Notes: generated from the sequence alone by a model not told the origin. Positions 26,662-36,960 are shown, counted from the first letter of the stretch. The stretch is 64,000 nt of DNA from Solibacillus sp. FSL R5-0449 (GCF_037975215.1 NZ_CP150239.1:1712001-1776000), one strand, 5' to 3'. Program-made: numbers and translations.

Positions 26662-27738
26662 TTATTTTTCATATTGAGTAATTAAAGCAACCATTTCTTT
26701 CGGAGTTTTCGGATGTTCGACCTCTAGCATATGATCGATCATTTCTTCCGCTTTCTCTTCAAGCTTCTGAATTGCTTGCATGAATGACGCTTTTGTCAAT
26801 TTTTCCTCATCCAATACTTGTGCAAAGCCTTGTTTTTTAAACAAGTTGGCATTTAAAATCTGATCGCCGCGACTTTTTGCAGCAGATAGAGGAATAAGCA
26901 GCATCGGCTTATGCAACGCTAAAAATTCGAAAATCGAGTTCGAACCGGCACGCGATACAACATAATCCGTTGCAAACAATAAATCCGGCAATTCTGTCGT
27001 CACATATTCAAATTGACAATAGCCCTGAAGATTTTCAAGTTTTTTGTCGGCGTTCCCTTTACCGCATAAATGGATAATCTGGTAGTTCTCAAGCAAGGCC
27101 GGTAAATTTTCGCGAAGCGCATCATTTATTACGACAGATCCCAAGCTTCCGCCCATAACAAGCATTACTTTTTTCTCGGTTGTAAATCCACATAACGCCA
27201 TGCCCCGTTCGCGATTCCCTTCAAATAGCTGCTGACGGATGATCGAACCCGTACAAGTCGATTTGTCGATCGGTAAATGTTTCATCGTTTCTTTGAATAC
27301 CGTGAAAATATGGGACGCGAACGGCAATGAAATTTTATTTGCTAATCCAGGCGTCACATCCGATTCATGAACAACAACCGGTATATTTGCCAACTTTGCC
27401 GCAATCACAACAGGCACTGATACAAATCCACCCTTTGAAAAAATGACGGTCGGCTTAATTTTCTTGATAACTGAAAAGGCTTGTGTAATCCCCGCCATCA
27501 CTTTAAACGGATCTGTAAAGTTCTGTACTGAAAAGTATCGACGCAGCTTTCCGCTTGAAATACTGTGATATGGCAAAGAAGGGAAAGCATTTGTAATCAG
27601 TTCCTTTTCAATCCCATCATGTGAGCCTATATAATGGACATTATACCCCGCTTCCTGCAATGAAGGGATAATCGCTTCATTTAGTGATACGTGACCGGCC
27701 GTACCTCCGCCTGTTAAAATAATTGTTTTTTCTTTCAT
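26662..27738 (-). CDS. murG: UDP-GlcNAc:undecaprenyl-PP-MurNAc-pentapeptide GlcNAc transferase (MurG)
   Basis: Peripheral membrane glycosyltransferase that makes lipid II; 358 residues, GT-B fold. N-lobe GGGTAGHVSLNEAI, FSKGGFVSVPVVIAA, and C-lobe MGGSLGS and SRAGSNSIFEFLA are conserved. It stands alone rather than in a division-and-cell-wall cluster. B. cereus-group genomes carry a second stand-alone MurG, so this may be the extra or only copy. RBS AGGAG-aaattt precedes the ATG. Confidence 0.9.
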   Translation of the reverse strand: MKEKTIILTGGGTAGHVSLNEAIIPSLQEAGYNVHYIGSHDGIEKELITNAFPSLPYHSISSGKLRRYFSVQNFTDPFKVMAGITQAFSVIKKIKPTVIFSKGGFVSVPVVIAAKLANIPVVVHESDVTPGLANKISLPFASHIFTVFKETMKHLPIDKSTCTGSIIRQQLFEGNRERGMALCGFTTEKKVMLVMGGSLGSVVINDALRENLPALLENYQIIHLCGKGNADKKLENLQGYCQFEYVTTELPDLLFATDYVVSRAGSNSIFEFLALHKPMLLIPLSAAKSRGDQILNANLFKKQGFAQVLDEEKLTKASFMQAIQKLEEKAEEMIDHMLEVEHPKTPKEMVALITQYEK

Positions 27739-28241
27739 AAATTTCTCCTAACAAAGCAATTGTCATTGCATCTATCTTATGCAATAGTACATTTCAACAT
27801 GCTTCGATAAATATCTTATTTATTTGTTGTTACTTTTTATTTTCATGATTGTTTTACAAAACTCTTAAACTTTTCTTTTTTAATAACCTTAAATTATTAT
27901 TTCAAAAAAATGATTTATGTAATTATCACTTCAATTCCTGGAATTTTCGTCTCTTTTCAAAAGAGACTTTTAAAAGTATACCGTATATTGTAGCACATTT
28001 TGGCACTTTATAAAGCTTTTCTCTAAAATTGGGTGTTTTCACATATAAATTTTTAAAGTTCCCAAAAAATAATTAGTATTCAATAAAAGTATTTATATTG
28101 TTTCAAGAATTCCGTTAATGCTTTGAAAACCCAAAAAGCTATCCTTTTCAAATGCGAAAAGAATAGCTTCAGCAAAATATTTTTTAATAAATGTTGTGTC
28201 CAACTGTTCCCTTCCTGTACATAGCCGACACTATTGACGAA
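27739..28241. other. 503-bp gap upstream of murG
   Basis: No gene seen. It holds a perfect hairpin GTCTCTTTTCAAAAGAGAC (27949-27967) followed by TTTT on the + strand, of unknown purpose because no + gene ends here, and the terminator of the CobW gene near 28133-28172. The rest is AT-rich. Confidence 0.5.
28131..28174 (-). terminator. Terminator of the CobW-type GTPase gene
   Basis: Minus strand AAGCTATTCTTTTC / GAAAAGGATAGCTT followed by TTTGGGTTTT. Confidence 0.8.
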
Positions 28242-29144
28242 TTAAGGTACAGAAATAATTTCAAGATTATTGATGTTCTCACCAATAATCACTAGGTTCG
28301 ATTCCATTTTTATATATTCCGGCAGCCATTGGACCATTCCATAGGCATACTGGAACAACATTGGATTTTTGATGCCTTCAATCGGGACGTACCCTTTCAT
28401 ACGGTAAACCGTATCGGGCAAAGTTCGAACCCAATCTTCAAACTGTTCTTGAGTAAAGCTTGTGTCAAACCGTACGAGGCGAGAGCCTAAATTAAAGCTT
28501 TCACCTATACGTGCTGACACGATGTCTTCTTTAGAAACCCGAGCTGTAGACTGCATATTTTGCAATAACTTCAACGGTACTCGTCCATTAGTTGTCTGAA
28601 GGATAAAAGCATTTGCATTGAACCCTTGCAGCTCATAGACAACTTGCGCCTGTTCCGATTCCGTAAGCAAGTCCGTTTTGTTCGCCAATAACAGATGGGC
28701 ATGACGAATTTGTTCCATAAATAGTGAACGTACCTGTGGCGTCAGACTTGAGCGGTCTAACCATAAGCGGCTGTCTGCCACTGTTACAATCCCCTTAATA
28801 TTTAACTTATCCGCAAATAAAGGCGAGTAGACTGCATCCAGTGCTTCTACAGGGTGTGCGGCCCCTGTTGTTTCAATAATAAGTACATCAAATTCCTGAT
28901 CGTGTAAAAGCGATTGAATTTGCGCTTCCGTTTTTTCCGCCCCACTGCAGCAAATACAGCCTTCCAGCATTTCCTTCAAAGGTACATCCTGTTCCACCGC
29001 CTGTGAATCAAAAGGCAGCTTTCCTAATTCATTCATAATTACAGCAGGCTTTAAATTTGCCTCTTTCAATTGACGAATGACATCGGTCAACATGGACGTT
29101 TTGCCGCTTCCTAAAAATCCGCTAAATAAATATACATCTTTCAT
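28242..29144 (-). CDS. CobW/COG0523-type metal-chaperone GTPase
   Basis: G3E-family GTPase of 300 residues; such proteins deliver metals, often zinc. Walker A FLGSGKTS (8-16), the metal-binding CxCC motif (GCICC, about residues 62-66), ETTG and NKTD guanine motif are present. The C-terminal CobW_C domain follows. No zinc-uptake gene or Zur box was recognised nearby, so the metal is not known. It lies 67 bp downstream of the CtpA/B protease gene. Confidence 0.85.
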   Translation of the reverse strand: MKDVYLFSGFLGSGKTSMLTDVIRQLKEANLKPAVIMNELGKLPFDSQAVEQDVPLKEMLEGCICCSGAEKTEAQIQSLLHDQEFDVLIIETTGAAHPVEALDAVYSPLFADKLNIKGIVTVADSRLWLDRSSLTPQVRSLFMEQIRHAHLLLANKTDLLTESEQAQVVYELQGFNANAFILQTTNGRVPLKLLQNMQSTARVSKEDIVSARIGESFNLGSRLVRFDTSFTQEQFEDWVRTLPDTVYRMKGYVPIEGIKNPMLFQYAYGMVQWLPEYIKMESNLVIIGENINNLEIISVP

Positions 29145-29161
29145 CGTTTCACTTCCTATAA

Positions 29162-29209
29162 TAATGGGCTGGCAATCAAGTGTTTTTGCACTTTTTGCCA
29201 GCCCGCAAT
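29162..29209. terminator. Hairpin between the protease and CobW genes
   Basis: GGGCTGGCAA (29166-29175) / TTGCCAGCCC (29195-29204). The minus-strand T-run is weak, so termination may be partial. Confidence 0.5.
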
Positions 29210-29211
29210 TT

Positions 29212-30714
29212 TTATTCTTTTGTCGTTTCTTCAGGCTTTATATCCAATAATTCTTTTGCCTTTAAAATTTGAGGATCTTCATTTTTCAGCTTTTCGCTAA
29301 TTGCATCCATTAAGGCATAGGCTGTATCGCCTGTTAAAATACCTGTCACTTCAAGTTCATTATCTTGTTGGTATTCTTTTAATGCTGCTTCTGTCGATTC
29401 GTCAAACTTTGTATCAACTTCACCTGGTTCATAACCTAAAACTTCCAAGATGCGCTCAGCTGTTTTGATGGACGCATGATCGGAATTCTGTTCATATGTC
29501 TGGCTTGGATCAATATATGGTAATGAAGCATAATCCGGATAGTCAACTTTCACATCCGGTGCAATTCCTTTTTCATTCACCCAGTTGCCGTCTGGTGTTA
29601 ACCATTTGCCTGTTGTGAACTTCAAGTTTGCTCCGTCTTCCATATAGATGATTTCCTGCATTGTCCCTTTACCAAAGGAAGTCAAACCAACGATTTGGGC
29701 ACCTGCAGACTCTTTTAGAGCACCTGCCAAAATCTCAGAAGCAGAAGCACTTCCTTCATCGATTAGGATTGTTAAAGGAAGTTTATATTTAGAACGATTA
29801 TCTGCAGCTACAATTTGTGGCGCTTCATCTTTTTCTTGAATTTGAACGATTGTTTTTCCTTCTTCAACAAACAAGTTTGAAATATCGATTGCTGCTTTTA
29901 AATAGCCGCCTGGATTCTGACGTACATCTAAAACAATCCCTTTCATTCCCTGTTTTTCATATTCAATTAACAGTTTTTCCAGTTCTACTGCAGTATTTTC
30001 ACTGAAAGATGTGATTTGGAAGTGAGCAATTCCTTCTTCATCAATATCACCATATACAGTTTCTACCGGAATATCATCACGCACAATAGTTGTATCAAAG
30101 CTTTCAGCATCTCCGCGCTGAATTGTCAGAGTGACTTCAGATCCTTTTTCACCGCGAATCAATAACACAGCTTCTGTAGAGCTCATGCCTTTGACGCTTT
30201 TCCCGTCAACCGCTAATACCATATCTTTCGGTTGTAAACCTGCTTTTTCTGCAGGAGTATTTTTAATTGGAGATACGATCATGATATATCCATTTCGCTC
30301 TTGAATCTCCGCACCAATTCCTTGAAAACTTGAAGAAAGGCTTTCATTGAAAGAGGTTGCCTCATCTTTATTCATATAATCAGAATAAGGGTCACCCAAT
30401 GCATCAAACATTCCGTTGATTGCACCATATACCACTTCTTCTTCATTTATGTCTTCATAATATTTTTGCTGAAGTGCATCATACGCATCATAAAGTTTTT
30501 TGAATTCTGCCCGTTCTACCGGTTCTTTTACTTCCACAACTTTCTTTTCACCGAATGTTAACGCAAAAATTGTTAAACCGGCTGTACATAAAATTGTCAG
30601 GAAAATAACCATTATGAATGCAAATGGTTTCATGCGTAAATACTTTCCTGCCGGTTTTGTTATTTGCTCTTCGTTTAAACCGTTTTGATCCTCATCTCTT
30701 TTTTGTTCATCCAT
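29212..30714 (-). CDS. Carboxyl-terminal processing protease (CtpA/CtpB, S41)
   Basis: Membrane-anchored serine protease of 500 residues. A charged cytoplasmic start, one span (about 30-53), PDZ domain (about 115-200, GIGAEIQ...PAEKAGLQPKD), S41 catalytic domain with Ser in DEGSASASEI and Lys in FGKGTMQ, and a C-terminal peptidoglycan-binding domain (about 405-475, YEQNSD...AALKEYQQDNELEVTGILT). In Bacillus CtpB cleaves SpoIVFA during sporulation; CtpA has a vegetative role. I cannot choose between them. Confidence 0.9.
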   Translation of the reverse strand: MDEQKRDEDQNGLNEEQITKPAGKYLRMKPFAFIMVIFLTILCTAGLTIFALTFGEKKVVEVKEPVERAEFKKLYDAYDALQQKYYEDINEEEVVYGAINGMFDALGDPYSDYMNKDEATSFNESLSSSFQGIGAEIQERNGYIMIVSPIKNTPAEKAGLQPKDMVLAVDGKSVKGMSSTEAVLLIRGEKGSEVTLTIQRGDAESFDTTIVRDDIPVETVYGDIDEEGIAHFQITSFSENTAVELEKLLIEYEKQGMKGIVLDVRQNPGGYLKAAIDISNLFVEEGKTIVQIQEKDEAPQIVAADNRSKYKLPLTILIDEGSASASEILAGALKESAGAQIVGLTSFGKGTMQEIIYMEDGANLKFTTGKWLTPDGNWVNEKGIAPDVKVDYPDYASLPYIDPSQTYEQNSDHASIKTAERILEVLGYEPGEVDTKFDESTEAALKEYQQDNELEVTGILTGDTAYALMDAISEKLKNEDPQILKAKELLDIKPEETTKE

Positions 30715-30833
30715 TTCAATTTCACCACTCTCATTTATACACTGTCTGATGTCACACTATACCAATAATATCAGTTTACAAGCGACTAGAAAAGGATAGA
30801 CGTCATTTTTTTTATTTCATTTCATATTAAATA

Positions 30834-30875
30834 GGAAAAAGCAGCGATTTCCGCAATATAGTGGACTCGCTGCCT
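30834..30875 (-). terminator. Terminator of the lipoprotein gene
   Basis: Minus strand GCAGCGA / TCGCTGC then TTTTTCC. Confidence 0.75.
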
Positions 30876-30881
30876 GATCTA

Positions 30882-31727
30882 TCATTCAGTTTTTGCTTCT
30901 TTTAAAACTTCATTTGGTATATTGATCTCTTTTACTTCATCGAATTTAGAATAGACAATGTTTGCATCATTTTCAATCGTTGTTTCCTGACCTTCGACAT
31001 TTGTGATGATTTTCAGATCCATATCCATTTCTTTTATGTCAAACGTATCTTTTGCTACAACTATATTATACTGTGAATCTTCAAAGGACATATTTTTTAA
31101 AATTTCCTCATTCATTTCCATTGATTCTCCAAGGCTTGCACCCATTTGCGAAAGGATGAACTGCTTGAATTGGTCCCCTTCTATATTCAATGTCAGTAAA
31201 TAATTTTCTTCGTCCTGTTCAAAACTGAAATCTTCGATAAACTGCTCAAGCTGTTCAAGTTGCTGTGATGCATCTGCCTGTGCACCGGTTTGCGCCAACA
31301 GCTGTTCATATTGCTCATCCGGCATTTTCAGCCATTCATTCGATTCGCCGTTATATAAGTAAAAGCCATCTTCTTCTGTCATATACATTTCAATAGGCAT
31401 TTCCATGTTATCCTCGCCCATATCCATTTCGATTGTTCCTTTAGAATACATGGCCATCGGATTTTGCTGAATATCCATTGCCAAATTCGAGTTGCTCGTC
31501 ATTTCCATCGTCTGACCATCCATTAAGAAAGTCGTCACCTGATCCATTTTTGTTTCAGCATGAACACTTTTTAAATTCTGCTGGCGCTGCATGGCATTTT
31601 CATATACTTGCTGTAAAGTTAAATTGGCTTCGTTTTCTGTACCGTCAACCGGTTCTGCTGTATCCCCACATCCTGCAACCAATGCAATTGATAAAGTAGA
31701 CATTGCGAATAAATATCTTTTTTTCAA
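30882..31727 (-). CDS. Lipoprotein, DUF6612-like
   Basis: 281-residue lipoprotein: signal peptide with lipobox VAGC (Cys20), short acidic linker, then a beta-rich domain (VHAETKMDQVTTF, YLYNGESNEWLKMPDEQY, NIVVAKDTFDIKEMDMDLKI). The pattern is that of the LppX/LolA-like outer-surface lipoproteins often labelled DUF6612. Possible carrier of a hydrophobic ligand; not established. Single gene with its own terminator. Confidence 0.65.
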   Translation of the reverse strand: MKKRYLFAMSTLSIALVAGCGDTAEPVDGTENEANLTLQQVYENAMQRQQNLKSVHAETKMDQVTTFLMDGQTMEMTSNSNLAMDIQQNPMAMYSKGTIEMDMGEDNMEMPIEMYMTEEDGFYLYNGESNEWLKMPDEQYEQLLAQTGAQADASQQLEQLEQFIEDFSFEQDEENYLLTLNIEGDQFKQFILSQMGASLGESMEMNEEILKNMSFEDSQYNIVVAKDTFDIKEMDMDLKIITNVEGQETTIENDANIVYSKFDEVKEINIPNEVLKEAKTE

Positions 31728-31878
31728 ATCATTTCAACCCTTCCTACAGTAAACTTCCCCTATCCATACCCTAATATGTACTATTTATATCTTTAAAATT
31801 GAAATAAGGTTAATTGTATTTTAATTTATTATTAAAAATCTTCTATGGAAAGCGTGCATTTTTTTAGAAATGACGGAT

Positions 31879-31917
31879 AGAATAAAAAGTGTCTACAGGC
31901 ATAGACACTTTTTATTG
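31879..31917 (-). terminator. Terminator of the HEPN-like gene
   Basis: AATAAAAAGTGTCTA / TAGACACTTTTTATT stem (31881-31895, 31901-31915). Confidence 0.85.
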
Positions 31918-31918
31918 T

Positions 31919-32377
31919 TCACCAATTTAGTTTTATACCGTATTGTTCATTTAAAAACACATGCAGCTCTTTATACGTACAAAGCGCAATCCCGATCACA
32001 ATTTCATTTTCATTCATGTCTTTCTCGATTCTCAGGTTGTTATCAAAAATGTGAAAGTTCATCGGCAAAGCTTTGATATCGACACTAATATTATGTGCGG
32101 CTTTGTTGCGCCAATAATTCAGCAACCATAAGTTTTCGAATAATTTCTGTTCGATTAAACCTAATGCATAAACAGAATAGACTTTCGTACTGTAATTGGA
32201 GCTTGCCATCGGGATATAAGTTGCCTGATCCTTGAAGCTCCGAACTTTTGGCAGCTTTTCCTGAATCAGATGATTAATGGCATTTTCACAAAACAGACTC
32301 ACCGTGACAATATTCGCTAACGGATCCACTGTGCTTGAGATTCGATCAATAAATTTCTTCGCTACTTCCTGACTCAT
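31919..32377 (-). CDS. Uncharacterised helical protein with HEPN-like RX4H motif
   Basis: 152 residues, no family I can name with confidence. The central helices end in NYWRNKAAHN; Arg90-Asn-Lys-Ala-Ala-His95 matches the RX4-6H motif of HEPN-type RNases and the DUF4145-like group. The motif is short, so the match could be structural chance. No nucleotidyltransferase or other antitoxin partner adjoins it; both neighbours are separately terminated. An RBS (GGAGTGAGGGG) precedes ATG by a few bases. Confidence 0.5.
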   Translation of the reverse strand: MSQEVAKKFIDRISSTVDPLANIVTVSLFCENAINHLIQEKLPKVRSFKDQATYIPMASSNYSTKVYSVYALGLIEQKLFENLWLLNYWRNKAAHNISVDIKALPMNFHIFDNNLRIEKDMNENEIVIGIALCTYKELHVFLNEQYGIKLNW

Positions 32378-32513
32378 CCCCTCACTCCTTTTTACTTTTT
32401 GACCGTCATCTTTTTGTGCTTTAAAATTGCCGGTATTTCAGTTTGCCCACAACATAAAATCGATATGCCAAACATCGGCTAAGAAAATTTTTGAAATTTA
32501 ATCGGCGAAAAGA

Positions 32514-32549
32514 CTAAAAATGCACGATACAGATGTAATGTGCATTTAC
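32514..32549 (-). terminator. Terminator of the Pmp3 gene
   Basis: AAATGCAC (32518-32525) / GTGCATTT (32540-32547) with minus-strand TTTTT. Confidence 0.7.
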
Positions 32550-32577
32550 CCAATTATTGATTATGTGCGCTTTCCTG

Positions 32578-32778
32578 CTATTTCTTCATTAGCTTGATTT
32601 GGCGCTCCATTCTTTTATCTGCTTTATAATCACGAACAATCAAAATTGCATGAATCACTGCCGGTATCCATATTAAAAAACATAAGAAAAAGTTAATTAA
32701 TGCTTGGATCGGTTTTCCGCAAAACAGGACGGCTAAAGGCGGCAAGAAAATAGCTAATAAATACATCATTTGTTTCAC
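32578..32778 (-). CDS. YqaE/Pmp3 family membrane protein
   Basis: 66-residue two-span membrane protein of the UPF0057/Pmp3 family (LAIFLPPLAVLFCGKPIQA, then ALINFFLCFLIWIPAVIHAI), linked to stress and membrane potential in other organisms. The in-frame GTG 32778 is 3 bases after AAGGAG; ATG 32769 is 12 bases after it. Either could start translation; the conserved part is unaffected. Confidence 0.88.
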   Translation of the reverse strand: MKQMMYLLAIFLPPLAVLFCGKPIQALINFFLCFLIWIPAVIHAILIVRDYKADKRMERQIKLMKK

Positions 32779-32880
32779 CTGCTCCTTAAACTTTATTTAT
32801 TGATTTAGTCTGCCCATTAAATTGACCGCTATTATAAATCATTTTTCTCTAAATGAAATAAGATTCCGTATGTACTGACC

Positions 32881-32922
32881 ACAAAAAAAGTACCTGACAG
32901 TTATTACCTGTCAGGTACTTTC
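32881..32922 (-). terminator. Terminator of deoD
   Basis: AAAGTACCTGACAG / CTGTCAGGTACTTT with a minus-strand T-run. Confidence 0.9.
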
Positions 32923-32958
32923 GAATTAGCAATAAAGGGTTGCAATCCCTTGATTCTC

Positions 32959-33666
32959 TTAGTCTTGAATAGCCGCTTCCAACGCAATCACCATCATATC
33001 ATTGAACGTAGTTTGGCGTTCTTCTGAAGTTGTTACTTCACCAGTTAAGATGTGGTCTGATACAGTTAATACTGTTAAAGCTTGACGACCGAATTTCGCA
33101 GCTAATGTGTATAGTGCTGAAGTTTCCATTTCAACAGCTAATACGCCATATTGCGCTAATTTTTCGTTTTGTGCTTCATCTGAATAGAACATATCTGCAG
33201 TGAAAATATTACCTACACGTACATTTAAGTTCGCTTCTTTAGCAGCATTGTATGCTTTCAGTAATAAATCAAAGTCTGCAGTTGGTGCATAATCGATTGT
33301 ACCGCCGAAAACAACGCGATTCATATTTGAATCTGTAGACGAAGTTTGTGCAATAATAACGTCACGTACTTTCACGTCTTTTTGAATCGCACCACAAGTA
33401 CCTACACGGATTAGTTTTTGTACACCGTACTCTTGCATTAATTCAGTAGCATAAATTGAAATGGATGGTACACCCATGCCTGTACCTTGTACAGAAACAC
33501 GTTTCCCTTTATAAGTTCCTGTGTAGCCAAGAATGTTACGTACTTCGTTATATTGTACAACATCTTCTAAAAATGTTTCGGCAATATATTTTGCACGTAA
33601 TGGATCTCCTGGTAATAGTACAATTTCTGCAATGTCGCCTTTTTTGGCATTAATATGAACGCTCAT
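32959..33666 (-). CDS. deoD: Purine-nucleoside phosphorylase DeoD
   Basis: Hexameric-type purine nucleoside phosphorylase for salvage, 235 residues. Start [30 protein letters not shown], phosphate-binding GTCGAI, and the nucleoside-contacting [10 protein letters not shown] and SDH segments are typical. ATG 33666 lies 7 bases after AGAGG; the frame is open for 19 more codons upstream without an RBS. Monocistronic. Confidence 0.95.
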   Translation of the reverse strand: MSVHINAKKGDIAEIVLLPGDPLRAKYIAETFLEDVVQYNEVRNILGYTGTYKGKRVSVQGTGMGVPSISIYATELMQEYGVQKLIRVGTCGAIQKDVKVRDVIIAQTSSTDSNMNRVVFGGTIDYAPTADFDLLLKAYNAAKEANLNVRVGNIFTADMFYSDEAQNEKLAQYGVLAVEMETSALYTLAAKFGRQALTVLTVSDHILTGEVTTSEERQTTFNDMMVIALEAAIQD

Positions 33667-33856
33667 CAAAAAACCTCTTTTCATCATAATTCTTTTAAAT
33701 TGTAAACGTTTTCGTATAAACATTCAATCGTTAGACGTCTTGCTTCACAAAAAAATTTGCATAAAAAACAATATTTGGACAAAATAACGATTAATTTTAC
33801 GCAGCTTGCCTTACTTTCACTATACCCCATCTGGCAAATTGCATGCAAAACATTGC

Positions 33857-34081
33857 TTATACTGAAAATTTATTTTCATAAAGGTCCCATAATTGGTCAA
33901 AGGCACCGATTGTTAAAAATTCATTGGACTGAAATTCAATATAATTTGTAAGCTCATCAAAGCTGTCAGACATTTTTGGAAAAGCATGATCGTGAAACAT
34001 GCTTTCCGCAAAACGCACTTTCTCGTCCGACCATTCTCCCCCTCTAAATGTGAGAGCAAAATGATAAAATGATTTTTTCAA
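33857..34081 (-). CDS. yozE: YozE family protein
   Basis: 74-residue protein of the YozE/UPF0346 SAM-like fold family: [14 protein letters not shown] start, FHDHAFPK, and the C-terminal FDQLWDLYE. Function unknown. RBS AAGGAGGG just before the ATG. Confidence 0.88.
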   Translation of the reverse strand: MKKSFYHFALTFRGGEWSDEKVRFAESMFHDHAFPKMSDSFDELTNYIEFQSNEFLTIGAFDQLWDLYENKFSV

Positions 34082-34182
34082 AATTTTCCCTCCTTTATAC
34101 TTTTTTCACAATAAATAGTGTAAATTTCCCATTCATGTAGTAAAATAGTTAAATATTGATTTTTCAGAAAGTGGTGAATTAT

Positions 34183-35961
34183 TTGCGAAAGAGCAAGAAA
34201 AATAAACCTAATAAAGAAAAACGAATAAAAAAATCTATTAAACCGAAAGCCCTATTTCACTTCTTTCACCTAATACGAGGGAAAATTTTAATTACTTTCA
34301 CTATTTTAATGGCAATAATTATCTCGATGCAAATTTTGTCGTATATCAATATAACAAATTTGGAGAATAATTTACGAGAATTTGCTGAAGAAAATCTCCA
34401 ACAGCAAATGCATATCAATAGTTTAGCTTCTGATATCGCGAAACTTTCAAGCCATGAACAAACTTATTTAATTACGGGCGACGAAAAATTTCTTCAATTA
34501 TATGAAGAGACGAAGGAACGAATACATACAAATTTAACATCTGTTGAAGCATCGTTTAGAAATCAGGATGAAGAACTTAAAATCGTCGGCTTAATCCAAC
34601 AGTTTTATGCTAATTATTTATCCTATTCTAAATCGACGATTGAAGTACGTCAAAAATATGGCTATGAAAATGCCGCTAAACTGTTTGCTAATAGCGGAAG
34701 CCAAAATTTCAAAGGCTATATAGATGAAAATACAGGGAAACTGATTCAAATACTTGAACAGCGCAATGAAAAAACGATTTCAGACTTGGAACAGTTTGCA
34801 TTTGCCTCAAAAATAATGATTTCTGCCTTAACTGGTGTTGCTGTTATTTTAACTATTTCATTGGGCTACATTTTATCGAAATCGATTCGGAGAAATACGA
34901 AAAAAATCAATGAATCGATTCTGGATATCGCACAAGCTGGCGGTGACTTAACACGACGTGTAAACGTTAAAACAAAAGACGAATTTTCATTAATAGCAAA
35001 TTCTACAAACGTATTGATTGAATCAATCTCTGCTTTGGTGAAACGCGTGTCAAACCTTGCCGATAATGTATCGGGAAGTTCACAGGAATTAATGGCACTA
35101 GCAGATGAAAACGCGCGAACAATTGATTTTATTGCTGATTCTACGATGAACATCGCGAGTGACAGCAGTGAAATTCTAAACAGTATCGGAAGTGCCGGAA
35201 ACGAAATGCAAAATTTGGAGCAATCGATGCATATTTTAGATGAAAAGGCTCGGGAAGTTCAGCAAGCGGCATCTGAAATGAAAGACGCTGCACATCAGGG
35301 TAGCAGATCGGTGAATCATTCAGCCAATGTGATGCTTGAAATTGAAGAAACAATGGCAACAACTTCGGATACGGTTGAAAAATTAGGGGAAAGATCCAAA
35401 AATATTACGTCCATTATCAGTACCATTACAGCAATTGCCGAACAGACGAACCTCCTAGCTTTAAATGCGGCGATTGAGGCTGCTCGGGCCGGAGAACATG
35501 GACGGGGCTTTGCGGTTGTAGCGGCTGAAGTTCGAAAACTTGCCGAGCAATCCCAAAAAGCAGCAAAAGAAGTTTCAGCAATCGTCGGATCGATTCAAAC
35601 AGAGGTCAATTCCATTATCGAGCAAAACCACACTGGGGTAGAAAAAGTAATCCGAGGTGTTGAAGTGACGAATGAGACGACGAATTCTTTACAAAATATT
35701 TTACTGCAAACAGAGAAAACATCTGATATCTTAACACAAATGGTTACTCAGATTGAACAAACGTTAAATAATAGTCACAGTGTCACAACTTCATTCGTAC
35801 ATGTGGCAGCCATTGCAGACAATACTGCTGCCAATACAGAACGCAGTGCAGCGGCTGCATCACAAGGTTCCGCATCCATGGAGGAAATTAATGCATCGGC
35901 CGTCGAACTGGCTTCACAAGCTGATCACCTGCGAAGTGTTGTTAACGAATTTAAAATCTAA
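34183..35961 (+). CDS. Methyl-accepting chemotaxis protein
   Basis: Transmembrane chemoreceptor of about 592 residues: strongly basic N-terminus, first span (about residues 33-56), an extracellular helical CHASE3-like region, second span (about 210-232), HAMP, and a cytoplasmic signalling domain with the hairpin tip [20 protein letters not shown] and [21 protein letters not shown] prefer TTG 34183 because GTGGTG precedes it by about 6 bases; another in-frame TTG at 34156 has no RBS. No C-terminal NWETF-like pentapeptide. Ligand unknown. Confidence 0.88.
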   Translation: MRKSKKNKPNKEKRIKKSIKPKALFHFFHLIRGKILITFTILMAIIISMQILSYINITNLENNLREFAEENLQQQMHINSLASDIAKLSSHEQTYLITGDEKFLQLYEETKERIHTNLTSVEASFRNQDEELKIVGLIQQFYANYLSYSKSTIEVRQKYGYENAAKLFANSGSQNFKGYIDENTGKLIQILEQRNEKTISDLEQFAFASKIMISALTGVAVILTISLGYILSKSIRRNTKKINESILDIAQAGGDLTRRVNVKTKDEFSLIANSTNVLIESISALVKRVSNLADNVSGSSQELMALADENARTIDFIADSTMNIASDSSEILNSIGSAGNEMQNLEQSMHILDEKAREVQQAASEMKDAAHQGSRSVNHSANVMLEIEETMATTSDTVEKLGERSKNITSIISTITAIAEQTNLLALNAAIEAARAGEHGRGFAVVAAEVRKLAEQSQKAAKEVSAIVGSIQTEVNSIIEQNHTGVEKVIRGVEVTNETTNSLQNILLQTEKTSDILTQMVTQIEQTLNNSHSVTTSFVHVAAIADNTAANTERSAAAASQGSASMEEINASAVELASQADHLRSVVNEFKI

Positions 35962-36006
35962 AATAAAAAACTCGCCCATGGTAAATTCCATAAGCGAGTT
36001 TTTTTA
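35962..36006. terminator. Bidirectional terminator
   Basis: AAACTCGC...GCGAGTTTTTTTATT, shared by the chemoreceptor and convergent msrB. Confidence 0.8.
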
Positions 36007-36432
36007 TTCAAACAATGATTTATATTCAGCATAACCTTCTTTTTCAAGATCCTCTACCGGAATAAAGCGCAATGCCGCTGAGTTAATGCAATAACGCAAT
36101 CCACCCAATTCTTGTGGACCATCAGGAAATACATGGCCTAAATGGGAATCGGCTGTTTTACTGCGGACTTCCACACGACGCATTCCGTGTGATGTATCAA
36201 AATGCTCTGTTACCTCCACTGACTCAATTGGCTTTGAAAAAGATGGCCAGCCGCATCCTGCATCATATTTGTCTTTTGAACTGAAAAGTGGCTTTCCTGA
36301 AACGATATCCACATAGATACCATCTTCGAAAACATCATTGTACTCATTGCGGAATGGAGGTTCCGTTCCTTGGTTTTGAGTAACATGATACTGCATATCT
36401 GTTAATTCTTTTAAACGCTGCTCTTTATTCAT
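36004..36432 (-). CDS. msrB: Peptide methionine-R-sulfoxide reductase MsrB
   Basis: Reduces methionine-R-sulfoxide; 142 residues. Conserved [21 protein letters not shown], and the catalytic Cys in [13 protein letters not shown]. The two zinc CxxC pairs of zinc-type MsrB are absent, so this is a zinc-free form. ATG directly follows the msrA stop (TAA-ATG), implying coupled translation of both stereospecific reductases. Confidence 0.95.
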   Translation of the reverse strand: MNKEQRLKELTDMQYHVTQNQGTEPPFRNEYNDVFEDGIYVDIVSGKPLFSSKDKYDAGCGWPSFSKPIESVEVTEHFDTSHGMRRVEVRSKTADSHLGHVFPDGPQELGGLRYCINSAALRFIPVEDLEKEGYAEYKSLFE

Positions 36433-36960
36433 TTATTTCGACCCCCAGTGTTTTTCGATAAATCCTGCACGTCCAGAACCTACAGAATAGCGTTCGTAAT
36501 GTGCCGGATTCTTTTTATAATAGTGCTGATGATAATCTTCCGCTGCGTAAAATGGCTTTGCTTCAAGTATTTTAACAGCAATCGGTGATCTGAATTTACC
36601 GCTCGCCTCCAGTTTGGACTTGGATAGTTCCGCAATCTGCTTTTGGACATCATCATGGTAAAAAATCGCCGTAGTGTATGATTCGCCACGGTCATAAAAT
36701 TGACCGCCTGCATCTGTCGGATCAATCAGTGTCCAATAAAGTTCAACCAGTTTTTCATACGGATAAATTTCAGGATCAAACGTAATCTGAACTGCCTCGA
36801 GATGCCCCGTTGTTTCACTGCATACTTGTTCGTATGTCGGGTTTTCAACATGACCGCCCGTGTAACCGGAAACGACTTCTATAATACCGGGCTGTTGGTC
36901 AAATGGCTTTACCATACACCAAAAGCAGCCCCCTGCAAATGTCGCTTTTTCATATGCCAT
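36433..36960 (-). CDS. msrA: Peptide methionine sulfoxide reductase MsrA (second copy)
   Basis: 175-residue MsrA with GGCFWC (Cys12, Cys15), [14 protein letters not shown] and [10 protein letters not shown]. It is clearly paralogous to the gene at 30-551, with long identical stretches, but carries an extra Cys ([10 protein letters not shown]) absent in the first copy. RBS AGGAGG. Head of the msrA-msrB pair and downstream of ypmR-ypmS as in B. subtilis. Confidence 0.95.
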
